NCBI GenBank assembly: GCA_963770505.1
Contig: CAVYPR010000001.1
Coordinates: 1,178,001-1,242,000, forward strand
DNA: 64,000 nucleotides
Direction: 5' to 3'
From: CAVYPR01 sp963770505
GTDB lineage: Bacteria > Actinomycetota > Acidimicrobiia > Acidimicrobiales > RAAP-2
The notes under the pieces are model-generated. The model was not told the origin of the DNA. It saw only the letters and a program-made list of their open reading frames with translations, and made no database searches. This document shows, piece by piece, positions 25,138 to 34,379 of this stretch. The position numbers were made by a program, and so were the translations under genes. Within the stretch, counting starts at the first letter, position 1. Every line of letters starts with the position of its first letter.

Positions 25138-26052
25138 CTGACGAGACCGGTGCGCCCAGGCGGGCGAGGAGCAGCCGGGCCTCCCCGTCGAGCTCGGGCG
25201 GGGCGGCGCCCATGGGCGGGCGGCACTGGCCGACCGCGCAGTCCCTGGGCCCGGCAGGCGGCCTTGGCCGGCAGCGGGTTGGGGAACTGCTCGGTCGACT
25301 CGAAGTCGTAGGACTCGAGCAGTGGCTCGTTGATGCGGCAGGCCCGGTCCACCTCGCCGGCCGTGAAGGCGTCGATCATGTCGGCCATCTGGCGGCCCGC
25401 CCAGTGCGAGGCCACGCTCACCACCCCGACCGCCCCCACCGAGAGCAGGGGCAGGGTGAGGGCGTCGTCGCCGCTGTAGACCTCGAAGGAGGCCGGCGCC
25501 CGGGCGGCCAGCTGGGCCGAGCGCGGCCGGGTCGCCCCGTGGCGTCCTTCACCGCCACCACGTTCTTGGCCGCCTCGGCCAGGCGCAGCATGGTGGTCGG
25601 TGGCGATGCGCCGACCCGAGCGCACCGGGATGTCGTAGAGGAGGACCGGCAGGTCGGTGGCCCCGGCCACCGCCCGGAAGTGGTCGAAGAGGCCCTCCTG
25701 GGAGGGGCGGTTGTAGTAGGGGGTGACGACCAGGACGGCGTCGACCCCGGTCCCCTTGGCCTGCCGCGGTGAGGGCCACCGAGTGGCGGGTGTCGTTGGT
25801 GCCCGTGTTGGCGATCACCGGCACGGTCACCGCCTCGGCCACCGCCCGCCACAGGTCGAGCTTCTCCCGGTCGGAGAGGACCGGGCCCTCGCCGGTGGTG
25901 CCGGCCACCACCAGCCCGTCGCTGCCGTGGTCGACCAGCCACCGGGCCAGGGCCGCCGCCGCGTCGAGGTCGAGGTCGCCCGCCTCGTCGAAGGGGGTCA
26001 CCATGGCGGTCACCACGGCGCCGAATCGGGGGGGCTGGGTGCGCCGGGCCAT
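25121..26052 (-). CDS. dapA: 4-hydroxy-tetrahydrodipicolinate synthase DapA (four frameshifts)
   Basis: A TIM-barrel aldolase of about 309 residues condensing pyruvate with aspartate semialdehyde. Pieces in order: GAVVTAMVTPFDEAGDLD, VVAGTTGEGPVLSDREK, NTGTNDTRHSV, then in a second frame VLLYDIPVRSGRRIAT, in a third AEAAKNVVAVKDATG (with the Schiff-base Lys), back in frame two FEVYSGDDALTLPLL and GAVGVVSVASHW. Frame changes are inferred near 25763, 25597, 25537 and 25235. The last shift restores a normal tail, GQCRPPMGAAPPELDGEARL, with a stop at 25121. All four are single-base events, most likely errors. RNase J follows, overlapping. Confidence 0.88.
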
Positions 26053-26092
26053 CGACCCAGGCTACCAGCCGCCCCGCGGGCGGCCCCGGGGG

Positions 26093-27260
26093 TCAGGCCA
26101 CCCGGCGGTCCACCGGCGACCCGTCGGCGAAGGCGTCGGCCTCCTCGGTCGAGTCGTGGAGGTCCTCGAAGGCGATCGCCCCCATCTCGGTGAACTTGGT
26201 CCGCAGCCAGCCGTCGGCCGCGTCGAGCAGGCCCAGCTTCTTGAGGTTGGGCACGATCTTGGAGAACAACAGGATCTGGAAGTCGTCGCGCTCGGGAGCC
26301 TGGCGGAGGATCGTGATGACGTCCTTGGTGGGCACGCCGAACCGCTCCCACACCTCCTGCATGACCATGCGGTCCTTCATGCGCACGGCGGCCTCGAAGG
26401 CGAACTCCTGGCGTTCGCGCAGCTCGGCCGCGCGTGAGCTGCGAGTAGAGCTCCTGGAGGCTGATCACCCCGAAGGCCACGTGGCGGGCCTCGTCGGCCA
26501 TCACGTAGCGGAGCAGCTGCTTCAAGAGCGGCTCGGTGGTCATGGCGTGGATGAAGCCGAAGGCGGCCAGGGCCAGCCCCTCCACCATGATCTGCATGCC
26601 GAGGTAGGTCATGTCCCAGCGCGAGTCGCCCAGGATGTCGTCGAGCAGCAGCCCCAGGTGGCCGTTCAACGGGTAGTGCCCCGAGAGCTTCTCGTCGAGG
26701 TAGCGCGAGAAGACCTCGACGTGTCGGGCCTCGTCGACCACCTGGGTGGCGGCGTAGTACTTGGCGTCGATCCACGGCACGGTCTCGACGATCTTGGCCG
26801 TGCACAACAGCGCCCCCTGCTCGCCGTGGAGGAACTGGGAGAGCATCCAGTTCTGGTTCTCCACCCCGAGCTGCAGCCACTCCTTTTCCCCCCAGCCCTC
26901 GAGCGCGGTGCCCGAGAGGTCGGTGTTGGTCCAGTGCTGCATGTCCTGGTTGGCCTCGGCGTTCATGGCCACCACCTTCTCCTGGTCGACCTCGGTCTCC
27001 CACGGCAGGTCGGTGGTGGCGTTCCACTGCGCCTTCTTGGCCTTCTCGTAGAGGCGGTCGAGCCGCTCGCGGCGGCCCTTCTGGTAGTCCCAGGTGAACT
27101 CGGCCGGGCAGGGGTCGGCCACCAGGTGGCGCCCGTCGGCCTCCTGGTGGCCCACCACCGAGAGGACCGACTCGAGGTCGTCGAGCCGCTCGCGCCCGAT
27201 GAGCTCGACGTTGCTGTGCATGGGCTCGTCCGGCCCACTGCCGGCGGTCGCGGTGGTCAT
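26093..27260 (-). CDS. Ferritin-like diiron oxidase-type protein, function unknown (frameshifted)
   Basis: About 388 residues, all helical, without signal peptide. Two E-x-x-H motifs in the R2/desaturase-like arrangement are clear: VVDEARHVEVFSRYL near residue 155 and MADEARHVAFGVISL near 245; other carboxylates lie in EANQDMQHW and MVEGLALAAFGF. This looks like a diiron carboxylate enzyme related to ribonucleotide-reductase R2-like or N-oxygenase proteins; the reaction is not known. The frame breaks near 26432: after YSQLTR one extra base must be skipped to continue ELRERQEFAFEAAVRMKDR to the stop at 26093. ATG 27260 has a GGAGGAG site. It lies 25 bases after a TetR gene in the same direction. 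Confidence 0.8.
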
Positions 27261-27285
27261 TCTCTCCTCCTCGGGTGTGTCGCGC

Positions 27286-27945
27286 TCAGCGCGGCGTCGT
27301 CGTCTTCAGGGCGCAGATGCCCGGGATCACGAAGGTGGACACCAGGCGGCGGGCCTGGTCGGGGTCGGTCAGGTCCGCCCCCGGCGAGGGGGCGGCCAGG
27401 TAGGACAGGACGATGCGGACCCCCCACTCGGCGGCCCGGGCGGCCTGGTCCGGCTCGAGCCACCGGCCGAAGAACGGGGCGGTGAACCCGCTGGCCGAGA
27501 TCAAGAGGCGGTCCATCCCGCCGAAGGCCATCCACGGCGAGACCACCTCGGGCTCGTGGGCGCAGAGGTAGGCCAGGGCCCGGTGGCCCGACAGCCGCCG
27601 GGCGGCCTCCACCATCCCGGCCACCAGCACGTCCTCGAGGTCGTGGGCCTCCCCCATCACCACGGCCAGGCCCGAGAAGAAGCGGGCGGCCTCGGTCTCG
27701 ACCACGGCGGCCAGCACCGCCTCCTTGCCCCCCGGGAAGCTGCGGTAGAGGGTGGCCCGCGACACGCCCGCCTCGCGGGCCACCTCGTCGAGGGTCGTCT
27801 TGCGCACCCCGTGGGTCGCCATCCGGCGGAGGGCGGCGTCGACGATGCGGACCCGCACCGAGGAGCGGTCGTCGGTGCCCAGGTGGCGCACGACGCGCCG
27901 CGCCGGGCGCTCGACCGTCTGCAGGGCCACCCCCGCCGGAGCCAT
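27286..27945 (-). CDS. TetR-family transcriptional regulator 1
   Basis: A 219-residue TetR repressor. The N-terminal helix-turn-helix is TTLDEVAREAGVSRATLYRSF at about residues 50-70, where TLYR.F is the family signature; the remainder is a helical ligand-binding domain. It is followed after 25 bases by the diiron protein gene, so the two form an operon. Its own promoter (TTGACA, 18 bases, TATTGT) is overlapped by an inverted repeat at 27948-27976, the expected place for autorepression. The ATG at 27945 lies about 7 bases after the -10, so the mRNA is probably leaderless. The ligand is unknown; a fatty or aromatic substrate of the diiron enzyme is one possibility. Confidence 0.9.
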   Translation of the reverse strand: MAPAGVALQTVERPARRVVRHLGTDDRSSVRVRIVDAALRRMATHGVRKTTLDEVAREAGVSRATLYRSFPGGKEAVLAAVVETEAARFFSGLAVVMGEAHDLEDVLVAGMVEAARRLSGHRALAYLCAHEPEVVSPWMAFGGMDRLLISASGFTAPFFGRWLEPDQAARAAEWGVRIVLSYLAAPSPGADLTDPDQARRLVSTFVIPGICALKTTTPR

Positions 27946-27947
27946 GG

Positions 27948-27982
27948 ATGAAACAATATGGCGAAAAATGTCTCATTGTCAA
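27948..27982 (-). promoter_or_regulatory. TetR promoter and palindromic operator
   Basis: On the minus strand TTGACA (27982-27977) and TATTGT (27958-27953) are separated by 18 bases, a near-consensus sigma-70 promoter in an unusually AT-rich patch. Arms ATGAAACAAT (27948-27957) and AATGTCTCAT (27967-27976) form an inverted repeat with two mismatches and a 9-base centre covering the -10 and spacer. It lies between TetR 1 and the divergent methyltransferase. Confidence 0.65.
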
Positions 27983-28017
27983 CGGCGGGCCCGGCGCCCG
28001 CCGGGCATCATGGGACG

Positions 28018-28815
28018 GTGCGCGACACCTACACCCACGGCCACCACGCCTCGGTGCTGCGCAGCCACACCTGGCGCACGGCGGAGAACTCGGCCGCCCA
28101 CCTCCTCGCCCACCTCGCCCCGGGCCAGCGCCTCCTCGACGTGGGCTGCGGCCCGGGGACGGTCACGCTCGACCTGGCCGAGCGGGTGGCCCCGGGGCCG
28201 GTGGTGGGGTTCGACGCCTCGCCCGAGGTGCTGGCCGGCGCCGCCGGGCGCCCCCGGGCCCCCGGTTCCCGGGCCGCCTTCTGCGCCGGCGACGCCTACG
28301 CCCTCCCCTTCGGCGACGCCGCCTTCGACGTGGTCCACGCCCACCAGGTCCTCCAGCACCTGCGCCGGCCGGTCGAGGCGCTGGTCGAGATGGGCCGGGT
28401 GCTGGGTCCCGGCGGGGTCCTGGCCGTGCGCGACAGCGACTACGCCGCCTTCGCCTGGGCGCCGGCCGACCCGTGGCTCGACCGCTGGCTCGACCTCTAC
28501 CACCGCGTGACGGCGGCCAACGGGGGCGAGGCCGACGCCGGCCGCCACCTGCTGGCCTGGGTGCGGGCCGCCGGCTTCGCCCACCCGGTCGCCACCAGCT
28601 CGACGTGGACCTTCGCCGACCCCCAGAGCCGGGCGTGGTGGGGCGGGCTGTGGGCCGAGCGGGTGCGCCACTCGGCCTTCGCCGACCAGGCCCTCGCCGG
28701 CGGCCACGCCGACGAGGCCGAGCTCGAGGCGATCGCCGGGGCCTTTCTCCGCTGGGCGGCCGACGACGACGGCTTCTTCGCCGTGCTCCACGCCGAGGTG
28801 ATCGCCACCGCGTAG
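28018..28815 (+). CDS. SAM-dependent class I methyltransferase
   Basis: A 265-residue protein with a Rossmann-type methyltransferase domain. Motif I is LLDVGCGPGTVTLDLA near residue 42, the acidic motif after the second strand is VVGFDAS, and motif IV/post-I is ALPFGDAAFDVVHAHQVLQHL. The N-terminus THGHHASVLRSHTWRTAEN resembles the UbiE/Methyltransf_11 group of small-molecule methylases. GTG 28018 is chosen as the start because the family begins with a short DTYTHGHH-like stretch; an ATG at 27958 lies inside the TetR operator. It is divergent from TetR 1, so it may share that operator. The substrate is not known. Confidence 0.85.
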   Translation: MRDTYTHGHHASVLRSHTWRTAENSAAHLLAHLAPGQRLLDVGCGPGTVTLDLAERVAPGPVVGFDASPEVLAGAAGRPRAPGSRAAFCAGDAYALPFGDAAFDVVHAHQVLQHLRRPVEALVEMGRVLGPGGVLAVRDSDYAAFAWAPADPWLDRWLDLYHRVTAANGGEADAGRHLLAWVRAAGFAHPVATSSTWTFADPQSRAWWGGLWAERVRHSAFADQALAGGHADEAELEAIAGAFLRWAADDDGFFAVLHAEVIATA

Positions 28816-28861
28816 CCGGAGCCGGTTGGGGACGCCGCCCGCCGGTGTGCGACGCTGCGGC

Positions 28862-29704
28862 GTGACCGCGGTCGTCCTCTTGGCCCTGGCGAGCGCCGCC
28901 TCCTACGGCGTGGCCTCGGTCCTCCAGCACCAGGCCGCCGAGCACCAGGGGGAGGAGCTGGCCCTGTCGGCCGGCCTGGCCGTCCGTCTGGTGCGCAGCC
29001 CGCGCTGGCTGCTGGGCAACGTCGGCGACGTGGTGGGCTTCGTCCTCCAGCTGCTGGCCCTGCGCCACGGCCCGGTCACCCTGGTCGAGCCGCTGCTCGT
29101 CACCAGCCTGGTCTTCGCCTTCCCGGTGGCCGCCCTGGTGCGCCACCAGCGCGTCCCGTGGGCCGAGCCGGCGGCCGCCGTGGTGGTGACCGCCGGCCTC
29201 GCCCTCTTCCTGGCCGTGGCCCGGCCGGGGCCCGGACGCGGCCACGTCCCCACGGGCGAGCTGGTGGCCCTCGTCGCCGCCACCGCGGTGGTGGTGGGGG
29301 CCCTGGTGCTCCTGGCCCGGGGGGCCGAGCGCCGGCGGGCCGGGCTGCTGCTGGCCGTGGCCGGCGGCGTCTCCTTCGGCACCATGGCCGCCTCGGTCTC
29401 GATCACCTGGCACACCATCGACGCCGGCGTCGTGCACGCCCTGGCCACCTTCGGCCCCTACGCCGTGGCCGTCACCGGGGTGGCCGGCATCGTCCTCACC
29501 CAGGCCGCCTTCAGCGCCGGCGTGCTGCGGCTCACCCTCCCCACCCTCACCGTGGTCCAGCCCCTGGTGGCCGTGGCCATCGGGGTGGGGGTCCTCACAG
29601 AGAAGGTGTCCACGGCCGGGCTCGACCCGCTGTGGGAGGTGCTGGGGCTGGCCGTCATGGTGGTCGGCGTCTACGCCCTGGCCCAGCCCGAGTTCCCCGA
29701 TTGA
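28862..29704 (+). CDS. DMT-superfamily membrane transporter (NIPA-like/EamA-like)
   Basis: A 280-residue integral membrane protein with about nine to ten hydrophobic helices, beginning VTAVVLLALASAASYGVASVLQ. The internal pattern LALRHGPVTLVEPLLVTSLVF near residue 70 and LTLPTLTVVQPLVAVAIGV near 235 are equivalent segments of two inverted halves, as in drug/metabolite transporters; the first also recalls the NIPA magnesium-transporter branch. The substrate is not inferable. GTG 28862 lies 5 bases after GACGCT, a leaderless-type spacing. It is 46 bases after the methyltransferase and 26 before trmO, so an operon with either is possible. Confidence 0.78.
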   Translation: MTAVVLLALASAASYGVASVLQHQAAEHQGEELALSAGLAVRLVRSPRWLLGNVGDVVGFVLQLLALRHGPVTLVEPLLVTSLVFAFPVAALVRHQRVPWAEPAAAVVVTAGLALFLAVARPGPGRGHVPTGELVALVAATAVVVGALVLLARGAERRRAGLLLAVAGGVSFGTMAASVSITWHTIDAGVVHALATFGPYAVAVTGVAGIVLTQAAFSAGVLRLTLPTLTVVQPLVAVAIGVGVLTEKVSTAGLDPLWEVLGLAVMVVGVYALAQPEFPD

Positions 29705-29730
29705 CACCCGGCCGCGGGCAGACTGTGCCC

Positions 29731-30198
29731 ATGGAGCCAGCGGCCTTCGTCGTGCGGGCGGTCGGCGTGGTCTCCTCGCCGCGGTCCGAGGTGGCCGACG
29801 ACCGCTGGGGCGCGGTGGTCGCCACCATCTCCCTCCTCCCCCCCTTCGGGCCCGAGGCCCTGGCCGGTCTGGGGTCCTTCAGCCACGTCGACGTGGTCTA
29901 CCTCTTCGACCGCGTCGACCCCGACCGGGTCTGCACCGGCCTCCGCCGGCCCCGGGGGAACCCCGACTGGCCCGCGGTCGGCATCTTCGCCCAGCGGGGC
30001 AAGGACCGGCCCAACCGCCTCGGGGTCTGCACCTGCGAGCTGGTGGGCGTGGAGGGCACCGCGCTCACGGTGCGGGGCCTCGACGCCGTCGACGGCACCC
30101 CGGTCCTCGACATCAAGCCCCACCTGGCCGAGTTCGACCCGCGCCACGCCGTCGTCCAGCCGGCGTGGTCCCACCAGCTCATGGAGGACTATTGGTAA
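29731..30198 (+). CDS. trmO: tRNA (N6-threonylcarbamoyladenosine37-N6)-methyltransferase TrmO-like (UPF0066)
   Basis: A 155-residue protein of the TsaA/YaeB/TrmO family, a single beta-barrel SAM-dependent methyltransferase acting on t6A37 of tRNA-Thr in E. coli. Visible features: RAVGVVSSPRSEVADDRWGAV at the N-terminus, GSFSHVDVVYLFDRV, FAQRGKDRPNRLGVCTCELVG (the signature RxKxRPNRLG-like motif), and VLDIKPHLAEFDP. The length matches the minimal archaeal/actinobacterial form, without the C-terminal extension of E. coli TrmO, so the exact substrate is less sure. ATG 29731 lies 6 bases after CAGACT. Its end overlaps TetR 2 by 20 bases (convergent). Confidence 0.82.
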   Translation: MEPAAFVVRAVGVVSSPRSEVADDRWGAVVATISLLPPFGPEALAGLGSFSHVDVVYLFDRVDPDRVCTGLRRPRGNPDWPAVGIFAQRGKDRPNRLGVCTCELVGVEGTALTVRGLDAVDGTPVLDIKPHLAEFDPRHAVVQPAWSHQLMEDYW

Positions 30199-30793
30199 GC
30201 GCGGGCCCCCGGTCCTCGGGGCCCACGATGCCGGCCAGCAGCTCGGCCCGGACCAGACGGGCCACCTGGGCCGGGTCGTCGAGCGCCCAGCGGCCGGGCG
30301 AGGCGATGTAGGAGAGCACCATCCGGCCGCAGAAGTCGGCCGCCTCCTCGACGTCGACGCCGGGGGCCAGCCGGTGGCGGGCCAGGTAGGGAGCGAAGAA
30401 GGCGGCCAGGGCCTCGTGGGTGCCCCGGCTCTTCACCCCCAGGGTGGGCAGCAGCGCCTCGGGCTCGGTCTCCAAGAGCCGCTGGAGGACCTCGTGGCCC
30501 TCGATGGCCCGGCGGGCGAAGAGCAGCACCCGCTCCATCACCTCCTCCAAGGTCCCCGCCGTACGGACCTCGTCGTAGAGGCGGGCGAAGAAGCGGGCGT
30601 ACTCCCAGGCCACCACGGCGTCGAGCAGCTCGCCCCGGCCCCCGGGGAAGTAGCGGTAGACCGTCGCCCTCGACACCCCGGCCTCCCGGGCGGCATCGGC
30701 CACGGTCGTCTTGGCCAGCCCCCAGCGGGCGACGCAGTCGTAGGTGGCCACCAGGATCCGCTCCCGCACCGCCGGGGAGGTGGCGGCGGTCAC
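30179..30793 (-). CDS. TetR-family transcriptional regulator 2
   Basis: A 204-residue TetR protein. The DNA-binding helices read TTVADAAREAGVSRATVYRYF at about residues 29-49. It is clearly paralogous to TetR 1 three kilobases away: both have FPGGxxELL/AVL, an ARFF helix and RMVLSYIASP / RIVLSYLAAP near the C-terminus. The GTG start at 30793 is one base after the dapB stop, so it is coupled to dapB, an odd place for a TetR regulator. No operator is evident because it lacks its own upstream region. Its target is unknown. Confidence 0.88.
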   Translation of the reverse strand: MTAATSPAVRERILVATYDCVARWGLAKTTVADAAREAGVSRATVYRYFPGGRGELLDAVVAWEYARFFARLYDEVRTAGTLEEVMERVLLFARRAIEGHEVLQRLLETEPEALLPTLGVKSRGTHEALAAFFAPYLARHRLAPGVDVEEAADFCGRMVLSYIASPGRWALDDPAQVARLVRAELLAGIVGPEDRGPALTNSPP

Positions 30794-30794
30794 C

Positions 30795-31601
30795 TCAGAC
30801 CCCGAGCAGCGCGCCCAGGCCGACGGTGAGGCCGGGCCGCTCGGGGACCCGGCGCACGGCCAAGAGGACCCCGGGCATGAACGACCGTCGGTCGTAGGCG
30901 TCGTGGCGCAGGGTGAGCGACTGGCCGAGCGCCCCGAAGATGACCTCCTCGTGGGCGACCAGGCCGGGGAGGCGAACCGAGTGGACCCGCACCCCGCCCG
31001 CCCCCTCGCCCCCGCGGGCGCCCTCGAGGACCAGCTCGGTGGTGGGGTCGGGGGGGAGCGGCCCGGCGTCGGCCGCCCGCCGGGCCCCGGCGATCAGCTC
31101 GGCGGTGTGCAGGGCGGTGCCCGAGGGGGCGTCGCGCTTGTGCTCGTGGTGGAGCTCGATCACCTCGACCGACTCCATGAACGGGGCCACCAGCTCGCAG
31201 CAGCGCATGAGGAGCACCGCCCCGATGGCGAAGTTGGCGGCCACCACGGCGTTGGCCGCCGAGGCGGCGAAGACCCGCTCCAGGCCGGCCACGTCGTCCT
31301 CGGTGAGCCCGGTCGTCCCCACCACGGCGTGGATCCCCCGCTCGGCGCACCACGGGAGGGTGGTCCGGGCCGCCTCGGCCTGGGTGAAGTCGACCACCAC
31401 CTCGGCGCCGGCCTCGAGCAGCGCCCCGAGGTCGGCCGAGACGACCAGCGGCGCGTCGAGGGCCAGCTGCGAGCCGAGGTCGGTGCCGGCCAGCCGGGGG
31501 TCGACGGCGGCCACCAGCTCCATGTCGGCCGCCCCGGCCACGGCCGCGCAGACCTCCTGGCCCATGCGGCCACCGGCCCCCACCACCGCCACCCGCAGCA
31601 T
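30795..31601 (-). CDS. dapB: 4-hydroxy-tetrahydrodipicolinate reductase DapB
   Basis: A 268-residue NAD(P)H-dependent reductase, the step after DapA. Features: N-terminal dinucleotide fold RVAVVGAGGRMGQEV, VVDFTQAEAA, GTTGLTEDD, ANFAIGAVLL, and the catalytic ELHHEHKRDAPSGTA motif with His and Lys near residue 140. ATG 31601 is chosen because only two residues then precede the first strand; a GTG at 31610 is nearly fused to the stop of the upstream membrane-protein gene. It is the fourth gene in the pnp-M16-membrane protein-dapB-TetR run. Confidence 0.94.
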   Translation of the reverse strand: MLRVAVVGAGGRMGQEVCAAVAGAADMELVAAVDPRLAGTDLGSQLALDAPLVVSADLGALLEAGAEVVVDFTQAEAARTTLPWCAERGIHAVVGTTGLTEDDVAGLERVFAASAANAVVAANFAIGAVLLMRCCELVAPFMESVEVIELHHEHKRDAPSGTALHTAELIAGARRAADAGPLPPDPTTELVLEGARGGEGAGGVRVHSVRLPGLVAHEEVIFGALGQSLTLRHDAYDRRSFMPGVLLAVRRVPERPGLTVGLGALLGV

Positions 31602-31611
31602 CCCCGGCACC

Positions 31612-34372
31612 CTACTGGCCCACCGAGACGCGCCGTCGCCGGCGGACCGAGGCCAGCGCGGCCAGGCCGGCCGCCGCCAGGGCCATCAGGCCGGCCGCGC
31701 CGAGGGCGGCGCCCACGTCGAAGCCGCGCGGGTGGTAGTCGAAGGTGAGCGTCCATCGCCCGGCCGGCACCCGCACCCCTTGGACCAGGCCGACCTCGCT
31801 CACCGCCAGGGTGCGGGCCGGCCCGCCGCCGGCCGGGACCGCCGCCACCGACCAGCCCGAGGTGAAGGCCTCGCTGCGCACCACGGTGACCGGCCGCCGG
31901 GCCGAGACGGCGACCACGGCTCCCCCGTCGGCCCCCGCCGAGAGCTGGCGGGCCACCGCCCCCGAGGCCCCCGTGGTCCACACGTGCGGGAGGAGCCGGC
32001 GGGCGTCGAAGGTGACGAACCACTTCCAGCCCCCCCGCAGCCCCCAGGACGTTGTCGACAGCGCCTCCTGCAGCACCCCGTCGAGGACGAGGCGGGGCCC
32101 GGCGGTCGTGGTCACCGACGAGGTGTCGGCCACGGCCCGGGCCGGGCCGGCCACCACCACCCCCCAGGCCGTCGGCGGGCGGTGGAACGCCACGCTCCAG
32201 CCGCCGGACGTCCGCCGCACCGTCTCGGCCGGCCAGGTGACCGCGCCCCTCGGGCCCACCACCCCGAGCCGAAGGGGGCCGGTGGCGTCGCCGGCCGTGC
32301 GCACCAGCGACGCGCCGGAGAGCTCCAGGGGCTGGCCCAGCCAGAAGGTCCGGCGGTGGGCGGTGCCCGGGGCCGGGGCCCCCGGGCACGGCGCCGCGCT
32401 GGGGGGCGCGGTGCTGGGCGCGGGGGCTGTGGGGGGCAGGACCTGGGTGAGGAAGGTTGGCCGGGTGAGGAGGGCGGCCAGGCGCAGCTGGGTGAAGACC
32501 CCCTCGGCCAGGGCGCAGGTGTCGAGGGTGTCGAGTGTGTGGGTGCCGGTGGCGGTGCCGTAGGACTCGTCGATGATCGAGCCGTAGCCGACGACGCTCG
32601 GCAGCTTGGTGAAGGCGTTCAGGTCGGGCTGGCCGAGGGTGTTGAGTGTCTCTGTCGGCCCGCCGGTGTCGTAGATGGCGAACCGCCCCGAGGACCCCAG
32701 CACCGAGGTGGCCACCGCCGTTGTCGGCTCGACCGGGGCGTGGCCGTTGGAGAGGCCGACCGACGAGGAGAGCATGAACAGCCCCACGTCGACCGCCACC
32801 ACCGCCGCCAGGAGCCGGCGGCGGGCCGGGCGCGACAGCCGGGTCCACCCGGCCACCAGCCCGACGACCGCCGCCACCACGGCCAGCTGGCCGAGGAACC
32901 ACGGGGTGAGGCCCCGGGCGAGGGCGCCCCCGGCCGCCGTGGCCTCGAAGGCCTGCTCCAGCCGGCCGGGGATGGCGATGGCCGTGAGCAGCAGCAGGCC
33001 GGCGGCGAAGACCGGGGCCAGCACCAGCCACCGCCTCCGGCCCTCGAGGCCGGCCGCCCGGGGTCGCGCCCCGAGGGCGGCGTCGGCCCAGAAGCCGAAC
33101 AGGGCGGCCAGGGCCAGGTCGACGATGCCGAGGTTGCGGCTCTGCAGGCGGGTCTTGCCGAAGAGCGGGATGTGGACGAAGAGGTGGCCGAGCGGGGTGT
33201 AGTCCCCCCAGGTGAGCAGCAGGCCCAGCCCGCCCAGGGCCAAGAAGAGCGCCCAGTCGGCGGCCCGGGGGTCCCGCCGCCGGCCCAGGCACCCGGCGAG
33301 GAGGGCCACCGCGGCCACCAGCGGCAACAGGCCCAGGTAGCCGGTGACCTCGGGCAGGTTGTAGTTGTTGAAGTAGGCCGGCTGGTGGAAGAGGCCGTCG
33401 CCCCCGAAGAGGTCGGGCACCAGCAGGAGCGCCGTCCACGACGGCCGCAGCGACCCGGCCCCGAAGAACTGGTAGCTCTCGCTGGCCCGCTGCGAGGCGT
33501 TGATGAACGACCAGCCCGGCACGATCTGGACCGCCCCGAGCGCCACCCCCCAGACGGCGGCCAGGGCCGAGTACCCCACGAAGGCCGCCCGCCGCCGCCA
33601 CCCCACGGTCCAGCCGGCGTGGGGGTGGACGGCCATCCAGACGACCACGGCCGAGGCCACCACCTCCACCTCGGCCATCGAGCGGGGCTCGCCGGTCAGC
33701 ACCACCAGTCCCAAGGTGGCGGCGAGCAGCACCACCCACGGCCACGGCGACCCCCGGCCGCGACGGGCCCGGCCCCTCCTCGGTGCGCGGGCCGGTGCCC
33801 AGCACCGCCCACGACAGCCGCACCAGGGCCAGCACCACCCAGGGGGCCCACCCCATCCCCTGGACCACGCCGAGGTGGACGATCTGCCCGGACATGGCGC
33901 CGGCGAAGGCGTAGGAGAGGCCGGCCAGCACGCCGGGCAGCGGTCGCACGCCGAACTGCCGGAGCAGCGCGTAGACCCCGAGGCCGGCCGCCCAGTAGAC
34001 GGCCAGGAGGTTCACCACCCAGGCCGCCACCGGGGCCAGCACGGCGAAGCAGAGGGTGAGCGGGTAGGCGGCCCCGGCGTTCAGCCCGCCGAGGAGGGGG
34101 CTGCCCGACCAGATGTAGGGGTTCCACAGCGGCAGGTGGCCCCCGGCCACCAGGTTGCCGACCAGGACGCGCAGGGGGAAGTTCTGGATGGCGTTGTCCC
34201 CGCCGATGGCCGGGTGGCCGAAGAGGGCCGGCACCACGAAGACGACGAGGGGCACGGCCACCAGCACCGCCAACGCCCGGCCGTCGGCCGTGGCCATCCC
34301 CCGCCGCCACGCCGCGAGGCGGCCCTCGGGCTCGACCAGCACACCGGAGTCCGGCAGCGTGCCGGCCGCCAC
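31612..34372 (-). CDS. Large polytopic membrane protein, YfhO-like (frameshifted)
   Basis: About 919 residues. A hydrophilic start (from GTG 34372) leads to a first membrane helix at about residues 34-52. The first loop carries FPLRVLVGNLVAGGHLPLWNP, typical of YfhO/GT-C-like proteins with a loop that binds a polyprenyl-linked substrate. About ten to twelve helices extend to residue 560, then an extracytoplasmic beta-rich domain, and a last helix at the C-terminus preceded by FDYHPRGFDVGAAL, the usual YfhO ending. YfhO proteins are linked to glycosylation of wall polymers. The frame must shift near 33753 (…PWPWVVLLAATLGLVVLTG). GTG 34372 follows the M16 peptidase stop by 7 bases. Confidence 0.75.
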
Positions 34373-34379
34373 CGCGACC

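Noticed and set aside
25121..31610. A lysine riboswitch upstream of dapA or dapB
   Set aside because: dapA has only a 40-base gap upstream and dapB starts within 10 bases of the preceding stop; there is no room for the roughly 170-base element.
30913..34059. A 1048-codon open frame on the plus strand
   Set aside because: It is exactly antisense to dapB and the YfhO-like gene and has no recognisable domain.
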